A DNA stretch of 33,355 bases from Dehalococcoidia bacterium UBA3254 (GCA_002362735.1 DEUU01000437.1:592-33946); one strand, 5' to 3'; counted from the first letter of the stretch, positions 23,546 to 31,297 are shown. Notes: generated by a model from the letters alone, not told the origin. Made by a program: numbers and translations.

Positions 23546-24670
23546 ATGGACTTTAATCTCAGCGAACAAGAAAAAATGCTGCAAAGGGCGGCTAAAGAAT
23601 TTGCTCTTAAATCCATCTTGGAACGAGCGACTGAAATCGACCAGGGGAACTTCCCGATGGATATAATGAAGGAGTTGGGACGCCTGGGATATGCCGGGCT
23701 GCCCTTCGCACCTCAATACGGAGGAACCGGGGCAGGCTACCTCAGCTTTTTACTGGTTTTGGAACAAATCTGTCAGGCTTCTGCGGCGGTCGGAGCGATC
23801 ATGTCCGTCGACCTGACCCCTGCCGAAGGAGTCCTGCGCTACGGGAATGAAGAGCAAAAGAAGAGATTTATTACTCCGATCGCACAGGGTAAGTCGTTCG
23901 GCTGCATCGCCTTTACCGAAGCGGAAACGGGATCCGATCCGCGGGAAATTACGACGGTTGCTCGAAAAAGCGGTAATAGTTTTATCATTAACGGTCATAA
24001 GCAATTTGTCGCCAATGCTGTAGGTGCTAACTATGCTCTTGTTTTTGCTAAACGAGAACAGGGTGAGGGTTTGAATGCCTTCATCGTAGATACCTCTACT
24101 CCCGGTTTTAATGTCCAACCGAGCTGCGATACCATGGGGCTGCGGGGTGCAGGGACCTCTCCGGTCTACCTGGATGACGTTAAAGTACCGCAAGAGAACC
24201 TGGTAGGCCAGGAAGGCGCTGGGTTCGAAGTACTTCTGGAAGCGATCAGCGTCGAGCGATTATGGGTCGGAGTTCAAGCCCTGGGAATCGCCCAGGCAGC
24301 GCTGGAAACAGCCTTGAGCTATGCCAAACAACGAAAAGCTATGGGAAAGCCCATTACCAGGCTCCTCACCATTCAGTGGCACCTGGCCGAAATGGCCACC
24401 CAGATTGAGGCTACCCGCTGGCTGGCTTACCGCACGGCTTTCGTCCGCGACCAGGGGCAAAGTATCCGTTACGAGTCATCAATGATCAAATTGTTTGCTT
24501 CTCAGGCGGCGGTGGAAGTAACGCGCATGGGAATGCAGGTAACAGGCGCTTACGGGGCTATGAAGACGATGCCGATTGAAAGACTCTACCGGGACGCCAA
24601 GATGACCGAGATTTACGTCGGGATCGCGGAAGTGCAGCGCGTCATCATCGCTAACACCTTAATCCATTAA
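23546..24670 (+). CDS. Acyl-CoA dehydrogenase, FAD-dependent
   Basis: The 374-residue enzyme has the full acyl-CoA dehydrogenase fold: an N-terminal helical domain (MDFNLSEQEKMLQRAAKEF), the FAD/substrate block FTEAETGSDP (123-132) in the beta domain, and the C-terminal signature ERLYRDAKMTEIYVGIAEVQR (345-365). The usual catalytic glutamate of butyryl/medium-chain enzymes (YEG) is V358 here. E237 in AISVERLWVG stands where isovaleryl- and long-chain-type enzymes carry their base, so activity is probably retained with a branched or longer substrate (inference). GAGGAAAAG precedes the ATG, 11 bases after the prenyltransferase stop. No EtfAB genes are in the window. Confidence 0.9.
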   Translation: MDFNLSEQEKMLQRAAKEFALKSILERATEIDQGNFPMDIMKELGRLGYAGLPFAPQYGGTGAGYLSFLLVLEQICQASAAVGAIMSVDLTPAEGVLRYGNEEQKKRFITPIAQGKSFGCIAFTEAETGSDPREITTVARKSGNSFIINGHKQFVANAVGANYALVFAKREQGEGLNAFIVDTSTPGFNVQPSCDTMGLRGAGTSPVYLDDVKVPQENLVGQEGAGFEVLLEAISVERLWVGVQALGIAQAALETALSYAKQRKAMGKPITRLLTIQWHLAEMATQIEATRWLAYRTAFVRDQGQSIRYESSMIKLFASQAAVEVTRMGMQVTGAYGAMKTMPIERLYRDAKMTEIYVGIAEVQRVIIANTLIH

Positions 24671-24682
24671 GACCCGTGAAAT

Positions 24683-25417
24683 TTAATCTTGCAGCAAAGT
24701 AGGGCGAAGACGGATATCTCCCCACACCCCCATCTCCTCATCTTTGATGATCACGATTCCCCGGACACCCTGAATTTTTTGACCACGTTCCAGGCCAGCC
24801 CGAATATCGGCTACGGAGAGAATCAGATTACCGATAGAGGTGGCCACCGCATCTGAAAGAATAGCCGTATCCGCCATGACTACTACTGCGTCGGCTTTTC
24901 CAAAGCTGAGTGAGTGCCCGACTGTCCCGGAAGAGGTGCTGATACCCGCAGGAGTATTCTTTCCGGCTACTTCAAACCCTATTTTACCACTGACAGATGA
25001 CTGACCGGCGTAAATACCTACTATCCTGTCTTTTAGGCTGCGGAGATAAATATCGCCCCCATTTTCAATGATAATCTCAGGTGAAAATCTAGCCAGCTCT
25101 TCCCCCACAAAATGGGCTACTGCCCCGGCCACAGACGCCATAGGACCTACTGCCGCCTTTTCGCCGGCTTTAGCCATGGATTTCACAATCAACGGAGCTC
25201 CCGACTCTACGGGAAAGGGTTCCAGAGTGGTGAGGAAAAGCGGATGCGTGGAGATATATTTTTTTAATATCGCACGGTATTTAAGGATTGATTTACGGGC
25301 TTTGCTTTCAAGGCTGGTTGCGGCGCTGATGGAGCAATCGGTCTCCTCGACGATAACACGGAAGGTGACCAGATCTTTATTCTTAACCCAATTCCGGTAG
25401 GTTCTGGGTTGATACAT
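24683..25417 (-). CDS. COG2122/UPF0280 protein of the homocysteine-synthesis set (ApbE-related fold)
   Basis: A 244-residue protein starting MYQPRTYRNWVKNKD. It shows UPF0280/COG2122 features: GPMASVAGAVAHFVGEEL, ENGGDIYLRS, STSSGTVGHSLSFGKADAVVVMAD and DAVATSIGN. The Gly-rich and Thr/Ser-rich blocks echo the ApbE flavin transferase superfamily. In Methanosarcina acetivorans the COG2122 protein MA1715 was linked genetically to homocysteine formation from sulfide together with MA1821 and MA1822. Here it is the last gene of the same triad, two bases after the ferredoxin stop. A longer frame from 25483 overlaps the ferredoxin gene; I chose the ATG at 25417. Its chemical role is not established. 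Confidence 0.85.
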   Translation of the reverse strand: MYQPRTYRNWVKNKDLVTFRVIVEETDCSISAATSLESKARKSILKYRAILKKYISTHPLFLTTLEPFPVESGAPLIVKSMAKAGEKAAVGPMASVAGAVAHFVGEELARFSPEIIIENGGDIYLRSLKDRIVGIYAGQSSVSGKIGFEVAGKNTPAGISTSSGTVGHSLSFGKADAVVVMADTAILSDAVATSIGNLILSVADIRAGLERGQKIQGVRGIVIIKDEEMGVWGDIRLRPTLLQD

Positions 25418-25419
25418 AG

Positions 25420-25857
25420 TTAGAAATGCAATTCCATTGCTCTGGGAGGGCAAGCCTTGATGCATAATCCGCAGGCGACGCATTTAGAGTTGTCAAAACT
25501 CACCACCATCGTACGCGGTTCGTACCCGAATGCCCCGGCCGGGCAGACCGTGACGCAAGCCCCGCAAGAGGTGCATCTCTCCTCGTTGCGCGTGACGTCC
25601 TGGCTCAGCGATTGGATTTTTACACCGCTGTCGATCAGGTATTGAACGCCTTCATCGAAATGTTTCTGTTCGCCCTTGAGTTCGACCACCATCAGTCCTT
25701 CTGCTTCAGGAGTGATCGAAGCTTTTAGTATGTTAAACTGAAGGTCCCAGTCCTTGATTAAACGGTAAAGGATAGGTTCATCCACCATCCGTTTCGGAAA
25801 ATGGAGGACCACTCTCTTCGTAACAATCTTTTTGGATGTTTTATCTTTTTCTGCCAT
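25420..25857 (-). CDS. NIL-domain 2[4Fe-4S] ferredoxin of the homocysteine-synthesis set
   Basis: The 145-residue protein has an N-terminal NIL domain (about 14-88, RVVLHFPKRMVDEPILYRLI) and two CxxCxxCxxxC cluster motifs: C95/C98/C101/C105 and C126/C129/C132/C136. This architecture matches MA1822 of Methanosarcina acetivorans, which works with the COG1900 protein in making homocysteine. The ferredoxin part probably supplies electrons, or handles persulfide sulfur, for reducing aspartate semialdehyde carbon to the thiol level (inference). It lies 18 bases after the COG1900 stop and two bases before the COG2122 start. The ribosome-binding site is weak, consistent with coupling to the upstream gene. 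Confidence 0.9.
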   Translation of the reverse strand: MAEKDKTSKKIVTKRVVLHFPKRMVDEPILYRLIKDWDLQFNILKASITPEAEGLMVVELKGEQKHFDEGVQYLIDSGVKIQSLSQDVTRNEERCTSCGACVTVCPAGAFGYEPRTMVVSFDNSKCVACGLCIKACPPRAMELHF

Positions 25858-25875
25858 ATAAGATTCTTATTTTCT

Positions 25876-27087
25876 CTATAACTCTTTGATCGGTCTTTCA
25901 TTTAAAGGTTTGAAAACAATCCCGGAATCCGCTCCCGGGAGAGGAGCAACGGCCTCGGTGAGGAAGAATTTTTGATTCAATATCCACTCTTTTAAAGTAG
26001 TAGCAATTTCAACCGCTTTGGGGTAGCTTGAGAGAGATGCCGTGGGCACCGTTTTACCCTGGATTTTAATCTTGCCGCTTCTGAGTTCCGCGTAACTGAC
26101 TTCGCCCAGAATATCCGGCTGCCGGTTGGGATAGGCTCCGGAGTAGTCAATCACCGGAGCAAAAATATCAGCGTCTTTTATGGTGGTATATTTCAAAATT
26201 TCTTCATTTAAGATGGGTATCGGAACACCAATTCCCACGGTCAAAGAGCAGCCGTAACCCAGCATACTTGTCCCGATCAGGTATCGAGCGCTCATTTGCT
26301 TCAGATCTCCGATTACACCAAGGGTTGCTGCACCGCCCCTGGGTGTGCCATTTTCTGAACGGGGAACACCCGGATTGAACTGGGTGCCAGGCCAGGCTAC
26401 ATACCCGATCCCTCCTCCCAGGAAAATACGCGTCCCGATGCCGATGGTCTTATAATACGGGTCCTTCATCAGCGGAGAAAGCTGCCCGGCGCAGGAATAG
26501 CCCGCGCTTCCCAGACGGGGCTTCAGGACCCCCATATAGGTGTAGATTGTTTTATCAGAAAGATTGACCGCGACGTTATAATTCTGATAGGCATTCCGCA
26601 TGTTAAAAAGCACGGCTTCATTGAGGTCTTTGATGTTGATCCAGGTCTCCAGTTTCTTCCGGGGATAACAGTCTGTCCCGTAACCCGAAGCCGTCAGGCG
26701 AATGTCATGTCCGGCTACCAGCTCTTCGATCACATGCCCTCCACCATAATTGAAATCACCGGGGTGGTTGCGGTTGCGGGGATCATCATCCGGAAGGGCA
26801 TTGGCGCCGATGAATAAATCCACTGCAGCAAAAGCAGCATAGGCCGGAACATCGTTCAAATACGATTTGCCTCCGCCCAGTTTCATGCGGGGCCGGGTAT
26901 GGCCGATATTAAAATAGGCGCCTGAGGAGCACATCGGTCCAAACGTCCCGGTGGTGACGACATCTACCTTTTCGGCGGCTTTCTTGAGGCCGTCCTGTCT
27001 GACGATTTCGATGATCTCGTTGGCAGTGACGACCACGGCTTTACCTTGCTGGATTTTTTCGTTGATTTCCTGAATCGTCTTCGTCAT
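25876..27087 (-). CDS. COG1900/DUF39 homocysteine biosynthesis protein
   Basis: The 403-residue protein belongs to the DUF39 'homocysteine biosynthesis' family: EKVDVVTTGTFGPMCSSGAY (40-58), FIGANALPDDDPRNRNHPGD, YGGGHVIEEL, GTDCYPRKK and FLGGGIGYVAWPGTQFNP. In Methanosarcina acetivorans the homologue MA1821, with MA1822 and MA1715, is implicated in converting aspartate semialdehyde and sulfide to homocysteine, probably through a cysteine persulfide. C53 and C140 are candidate persulfide cysteines. The archaeal protein carries C-terminal CBS domains; none is seen here, since the protein ends at LNERPIKEL. The ATG at 27087 follows AGGGTAAAG, and a strong promoter lies at 27100-27129. Confidence 0.9.
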   Translation of the reverse strand: MTKTIQEINEKIQQGKAVVVTANEIIEIVRQDGLKKAAEKVDVVTTGTFGPMCSSGAYFNIGHTRPRMKLGGGKSYLNDVPAYAAFAAVDLFIGANALPDDDPRNRNHPGDFNYGGGHVIEELVAGHDIRLTASGYGTDCYPRKKLETWINIKDLNEAVLFNMRNAYQNYNVAVNLSDKTIYTYMGVLKPRLGSAGYSCAGQLSPLMKDPYYKTIGIGTRIFLGGGIGYVAWPGTQFNPGVPRSENGTPRGGAATLGVIGDLKQMSARYLIGTSMLGYGCSLTVGIGVPIPILNEEILKYTTIKDADIFAPVIDYSGAYPNRQPDILGEVSYAELRSGKIKIQGKTVPTASLSSYPKAVEIATTLKEWILNQKFFLTEAVAPLPGADSGIVFKPLNERPIKEL

Positions 27088-27099
27088 AGCTTTACCCTG

Positions 27100-27129
27100 A
27101 TCATAGTATTAAAGAGAATAGATTGTCAA
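27100..27129 (-). promoter_or_regulatory. Promoter for the homocysteine operon, with very short leader
   Basis: On the minus strand a perfect TTGACA (27124-27129) and TATGAT (27100-27105) are 18 bases apart. The -10 is only 12 bases from the ATG at 27087, so transcription from it would start a few bases before the codon and largely skip the AGGGTAAAG site. Confidence 0.55.
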
Positions 27130-27146
27130 TTCACAGGGTAATGACA

Positions 27147-27182
27147 TTTGCAAGGTCCGTTTTTGCAAACGGACCTTGCAAA
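27147..27182 (-). terminator. Perfect 16-bp stem-loop after the pilin operon
   Basis: TTTGCAAGGTCCGTTT (27147-27162) pairs perfectly with AAACGGACCTTGCAAA (27167-27182) around the four bases TTGC. It starts four bases after the stop of the 985-residue protein and lies just upstream of the homocysteine promoter. It lacks a U-run, so termination is assumed from its place and stability. Confidence 0.6.
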
Positions 27183-27185
27183 AGA

Positions 27186-30143
27186 CTAATTCTGGATAAG
27201 ATATGACAGTGATCCGCCGGTGGTGGTTTCGCTCCGGAAAGACAAAATCATGTAAACCATAAACCAGTAATCGCTTTCGGTATATAAGTCGATATCGGCG
27301 GAAGTGTTACCGGGCTGCAAAATATTGCTGGCCCAGGTAATATATTGGGGAGGGCTAAGTGTGGGGTTAATTCCCGGGGTGTCTATATCCACACCATCCG
27401 CGCTGCCCAGGACATATGACTTTCCGTTCCAGATATTTTCGGGGGTGTTAATGCTGTTGCCGGTAGAAGTTGAACCATCCCAGAGCTCATGGCTATTCAT
27501 GGCAAAATAGTCCCCGGTCAGAGCATCATCACCTTCCGTGACAAAACAGGTCACTTTTGCCGCGTTCACCTCACCGGGAATTTGGGGAGGGACGAGAAAT
27601 CCGGATATTGACCCACCCTCCAAACCATCGCCATCCCAGTCAATGTGGACTCCATTCGTATTCTGGTAAGATCCGAAATAATCATCATAGAGATATAGCT
27701 GATGCCCGAGTGTCTCCGGACTGGTGAAGATATTGACGAGCGACCATCCTGCATGAGAAAGCTGCTGCCCGGTATCTCCCAGATCACCTACGCCAGTATA
27801 GGTGCCGTGGGCATTATAATTGGTGGCCGGGTCTACGGGTTGTTCGGCGTATTTTCGAACGATAGCGGTAATATCCCGGAAGCATGAATATGCGAAACCA
27901 TTTAAAGTCGGAGAACTCGTCGTAGAATAGGAATAAGTGATCAACGCCTGTGTCCGGGTAGAGACGATCTGGTTCGCAGGATTAGTGCTGTCGGCAGGAT
28001 TGCCATCGGAGTCAAAATAGACAATCTTGTCTCCTCCCCCGCTGCCGTTGTTAATCTTAAAGGTCAGGCCTGTATCCGGATTCAATGCACTGATCCGGAT
28101 ATTTCTGACGTTGCAATATTGCCCCGGGTTATTGAATCCGACCACACGTAATTTAAGCTTGAAAAACTGGGTTAGATAGTTCACTGGTATATTGAATTGA
28201 AATGCCGCGGTAGAAGCAAATCCGGAAGTGCCGATTTTGTCACCGGTGAACGCCGTAATATAGTTGCTCCAGGTAACTCCGGCGTCATTGGATAATGCAA
28301 ACTCCAGTTTGTCCGCTGAAGAGTATGTTGGAGCCGGAACGTTTACCGAAATATTATCGATATAGCAATACTGGTTGCTGCCGGAGAATCCGACCAGAGA
28401 GAATTTCATCTTAAAATTAGAAGTTAAATACTGGCTCGGAACAGTATAAGTGTGATGCACTGCCGATGTGCCGATATTACCCCGGAAAGCCTGAATCGCA
28501 CTGCTGTAGTTAGTGCCATCCGATGAGAAGGCAAAATCAAGACCATCACTCGCTCCCGGAGGGGTGGAACCGTATCCTACCCACTGGTCCCAGGAAACCG
28601 TCACGGCGCTTGAGGAATAAGAACTGAGGTCAATAACCCTGGTGAGGGTCAAATTATTATTGGTGTTGGAGTGTCCCCTGAAACGGTTCGAGCTTACTGC
28701 CCATGCATTCCCGGCCGTCCAGAAATTGAAGTTCCCGCAAGTATCCGGATTTAAGGGGTAGATTGAGGTAAAGTCAGAAACCCACTGCTCCCAGGAGAGC
28801 GCCGTAATATAGGCAGATGAAGCATATGTACGCAGGTCCAGTGAATTATGCTCGGTCAATAGTCTGGCAGATTCCGGCGTATCGGTGGGGTAGTGACCGC
28901 TGAAATAAGAAAGAGGAGCCGGAATGTCGTAAGTAAATATATTCCAGCCGCTTCCGTTATCGAAATTGCCTCCACTGGAGTAAAAGTCAGAGCAATTGTC
29001 GCTTAGTAATCCTGTAAATTTCCCCGTGGTATTTCTATACCAGGTACCCCAGTAGAGATAGCTGGCCGCGATGTTGGCATCCTGGGGGATACCGTTATCA
29101 GCCCCAGCGGGATTAGGAGGTCCGATTGTAGCGCTCCCGTTACAAAGCGTATCGCGAACTCCATCCGCCGGAATATTGGTATCTTTCATAAGGCGGGCTC
29201 CGGTAGCAAAATAGTCCCCGTTGACCGCTCCGCCCATCTTCCTGAGCTCACTTTTAGCCAAATAAGTCTCGACAGTAGTCCCCCCGGCTGTAGAAGTAAC
29301 GTGAAAGACTTTCACCGTATTGTCCCAACAGTAACTCAATCCGTCGACGTTACTTGTGTTGATCCAGGATACTGCATCCGGCCTGGCATCATTCAAAGTC
29401 GGTGTAGCGCCGTTCAAATAATAATCAAATGTGATGGTGGATGTCATTGGAGTATCTGTTGGATTAGCACCGGGTAAAGAAGTAAAATTGACCGCCGGGC
29501 TGAAGGTCCAGATGACCGACTGACCACCCTGATAAGGTTGTGTAGCCGGATTGGAGCCCAGATTACTGGAATTAGATTTATACGTAAAACCCGGCGGCAG
29601 CCAGATGCCGACCGTGTTTATTTTTAAGTTCTCTCCGGACTCAGGAGAATAGGTGATCACAACGCTGTAGCTGGAAGTGTTGTAAGCTCCGCCGGCTAAC
29701 ATTAATTTGGTGCTGTTGATGATCCCGTTGGCTGTGGCTTTATCGGGGGCTGCGATATCCTTAGGAATCCAGACATTGTTCAGGGTAATCGTAACCTCCT
29801 GATTATTTATCACCGGCTGGCCGCCTTCATGGGGCAACTCATAAAACCAGGGTGTGACGAAATCATAAGAGTCATAGGGTGGGTCATAGTCACTGAATTT
29901 ACCGGTCAACTGATCGTACTTGATATGCCACTTGGCGTCTTCGATACCGGCGTCAGCAGCATATAATGCCGCGGACTTATTGTTATAAACGGTGCCGGTC
30001 TTAACACCCGTACCCATGAAGCAGACCAGAGGAGTGATGATCACAAATCCCAGAAACATAAAGATCATGGTCAATATCAGGATATCGCCTTTCTCACGGC
30101 GGCCTGTCGGAGTCCGCAGCACTTTCAATAATTTATTCATCAT
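27186..30143 (-). CDS. Very large PilX-like surface protein, last gene of the type IV pilin operon
   Basis: The 985-residue protein begins with a basic N-terminus and one hydrophobic helix (about 20-44). ALYAADAGIEDAKWHIK (59-75) follows, the pattern of the PilX/GspK N-terminal region (AxxAAxAGIExA). The rest is predicted extracellular and beta-rich, with many Asn, Thr, Ser and Tyr. Two tandem related domains at 533-602 and 610-686 both end in VGF...QYC...NI. A C-terminal part (SHAGWSLVNIFTSPETLGHQLYLYDDYF) resembles domains of archaeal S-layer-type proteins. PilX-type pilins are normally under 200 residues, so this is an exceptional passenger on a pilin-like stem. MMNK follows AAGGGTAA. It lies 18 bases after the prepilin gene. 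Confidence 0.75.
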   Translation of the reverse strand: MMNKLLKVLRTPTGRREKGDILILTMIFMFLGFVIITPLVCFMGTGVKTGTVYNNKSAALYAADAGIEDAKWHIKYDQLTGKFSDYDPPYDSYDFVTPWFYELPHEGGQPVINNQEVTITLNNVWIPKDIAAPDKATANGIINSTKLMLAGGAYNTSSYSVVITYSPESGENLKINTVGIWLPPGFTYKSNSSNLGSNPATQPYQGGQSVIWTFSPAVNFTSLPGANPTDTPMTSTITFDYYLNGATPTLNDARPDAVSWINTSNVDGLSYCWDNTVKVFHVTSTAGGTTVETYLAKSELRKMGGAVNGDYFATGARLMKDTNIPADGVRDTLCNGSATIGPPNPAGADNGIPQDANIAASYLYWGTWYRNTTGKFTGLLSDNCSDFYSSGGNFDNGSGWNIFTYDIPAPLSYFSGHYPTDTPESARLLTEHNSLDLRTYASSAYITALSWEQWVSDFTSIYPLNPDTCGNFNFWTAGNAWAVSSNRFRGHSNTNNNLTLTRVIDLSSYSSSAVTVSWDQWVGYGSTPPGASDGLDFAFSSDGTNYSSAIQAFRGNIGTSAVHHTYTVPSQYLTSNFKMKFSLVGFSGSNQYCYIDNISVNVPAPTYSSADKLEFALSNDAGVTWSNYITAFTGDKIGTSGFASTAAFQFNIPVNYLTQFFKLKLRVVGFNNPGQYCNVRNIRISALNPDTGLTFKINNGSGGGDKIVYFDSDGNPADSTNPANQIVSTRTQALITYSYSTTSSPTLNGFAYSCFRDITAIVRKYAEQPVDPATNYNAHGTYTGVGDLGDTGQQLSHAGWSLVNIFTSPETLGHQLYLYDDYFGSYQNTNGVHIDWDGDGLEGGSISGFLVPPQIPGEVNAAKVTCFVTEGDDALTGDYFAMNSHELWDGSTSTGNSINTPENIWNGKSYVLGSADGVDIDTPGINPTLSPPQYITWASNILQPGNTSADIDLYTESDYWFMVYMILSFRSETTTGGSLSYLIQN
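28086..28316 (-). repeat. Tandem domain copy 2 in the PilX-like protein
   Basis: Encodes residues 610-686. DKLEFALSND, the AFTGDKIGTS block, VNYLTQFFKLKLRVVGF and QYCNVRNIRI align with the first copy. Confidence 0.65.
28338..28547 (-). repeat. Tandem domain copy 1 in the PilX-like protein
   Basis: Encodes residues 533-602. DGLDFAFSSD, AFRGNIGTS, QYLTSNFKMKFSLVGF and QYCYIDNISV match copy 2, showing an internal duplication at protein level. Confidence 0.65.
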
Positions 30144-30161
30144 AACATTACCCTTGTCTGT

Positions 30162-30722
30162 TTAAGATCCCGGACGGGGGATTATTTCTACTTCTCGGGT
30201 TTCACTTGCTTGTTTCGGGCCGGAAGTTGAGGTACACGAAATCTGGATGGTATACCATTTTTTCGCCGGTATTGTAAGACTGTCAACATTCAAAACGGCG
30301 CTTTTAGCTGTAATGAACTTGGCCACGGTCATGGTAACACTACCATCGTTCCTTAGCAGATTGCCGTCACCATCTACGTTATAAGTAATTTGACTGGTGG
30401 TCGGAGGAACAGGAGGTGTAGCTGTTGGAGTGCCCCATGAAGTCCAGGTTAATCTGAGCCAGTAACCGGTACCGTCGATCTCTACCTTCTGTGCCATCTG
30501 AACATCCCGGTTAATATAGTGAATGGCGTTTTCAACTTGCTTGACGGCAACGACACGGGCGTTATCCAAACTGTTGATGCCTGTAATCTGGGAGGTTGCA
30601 GAAACGATTCCAAAACTGAGGGCGGCGGTAATGAGCAACGCTATCGCCATTTCCAGCAGAGTAAATCCTCTCTGGCCTTTAGTCTCGCTCTTCTTTATTA
30701 TTTTTCGAACGATCGCCTTCAT
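30162..30722 (-). CDS. Type IV prepilin-like protein (minor pilin)
   Basis: The 186-residue protein has a classical class III signal: a basic leader ending KGQRG, the prepilin peptidase site G19/F20, and FTLLEMAIALLITAALSFGIVSA with the essential E at +5. The mature helix is followed by an acidic, Thr/Pro-rich globular part (QITYNVDGDGNLLRNDGSVTM) like PilW/GspJ-type minor pilins. It would be processed by a PilD-type peptidase and built into a pilus or pseudopilus together with its neighbours; no peptidase or assembly ATPase is in the window. The upstream gene ends 24 bases before its ATG and the PilX-like gene follows 18 bases after its stop. Confidence 0.9.
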   Translation of the reverse strand: MKAIVRKIIKKSETKGQRGFTLLEMAIALLITAALSFGIVSATSQITGINSLDNARVVAVKQVENAIHYINRDVQMAQKVEIDGTGYWLRLTWTSWGTPTATPPVPPTTSQITYNVDGDGNLLRNDGSVTMTVAKFITAKSAVLNVDSLTIPAKKWYTIQISCTSTSGPKQASETREVEIIPRPGS

Positions 30723-30746
30723 AAAAAACCTGCTTTTTCAGGAGCC

Positions 30747-31136
30747 TCAGCGTTTAGCCTTGCAGTCATCCAGTGTAGTCACGGTTTGACTGTTGTAATA
30801 GACCGTGACGGTGATCTTCTGGATATAAGAATCCCTTTCAGGTGCCGCCGGAGCATTAATATCCACAGTGTAACCCGGATATTCGCTCAACATATCATCA
30901 ATATCGGTTTGGTCATAGTATGAACCGGAGGCGGAAAAAGAGTGTTTCTTAACATATTCCATCACCGTCTGCGCGATAGCCCGGCCGGTATCCATCTGGT
31001 CGGTTTTGGCCGCTGTTCTGGTGGAGGTAGCCAGAGCGCTCATATATCCGACGGCTGTTACTCCCAGAATCGCCAGTGCAACCAGGATCTCAACCAGTCC
31101 AAAACCCTTCTGACCTTCTAATAACTTAATTTTCAT
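30747..31136 (-). CDS. Type IV prepilin-like protein (PilV/GspI-like minor pilin)
   Basis: A 129-residue protein starting MKIKLLEGQKGFGLVEILVALAI. The cleavage site is G11/F12 in QKGFGLVE with E at +5, then a hydrophobic helix to about residue 34. PilV/GspI-like features are the short mature domain and the opening FxLVEILVALAILGV. The frame extends to a TTG at 31163, but the ATG at 31136 has GGTGA upstream and gives the normal short leader. It is first in a three-gene pilin operon transcribed divergently from aspS. The C-terminus CKAKR follows a strand-rich region. Confidence 0.88.
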   Translation of the reverse strand: MKIKLLEGQKGFGLVEILVALAILGVTAVGYMSALATSTRTAAKTDQMDTGRAIAQTVMEYVKKHSFSASGSYYDQTDIDDMLSEYPGYTVDINAPAAPERDSYIQKITVTVYYNSQTVTTLDDCKAKR

Positions 31137-31267
31137 TCTGAGGTTCACCAATATTTCCAACAAATGAGATAGTCACCCAATTATTATCGCCCAGCACAGA
31201 CAAATATATAATCATCAGAAAGTCCCTAAAACCGCATTACTTTGGTCACATAAAAACGATCGTTCGG

Positions 31268-31297
31268 TTGAAAGCAAACCTCATAATACGATATAAT
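31268..31297 (+). promoter_or_regulatory. Promoter for aspS
   Basis: TTGAAA (31268-31273) and a perfect TATAAT (31292-31297) are 18 bases apart, about 48 bases upstream of the TTG start. The rest of the 208-base divergent region (31137-31344) shows only a weak minus-strand TATATT near the pilin side and no riboswitch I recognise. Confidence 0.65.

Noticed and set aside
25418..25483. Longer start for the COG2122 protein
   Set aside because: It would overlap the ferredoxin C-terminus; the ATG at 25417 matches the family start and operon spacing.
30723..30746. Small hairpin CCTG-AAAAAG-CAGG plus T6 between pilin genes as terminator
   Set aside because: The stem is only four base pairs and contains the ribosome-binding site of the next operon gene; it is unlikely to stop transcription.
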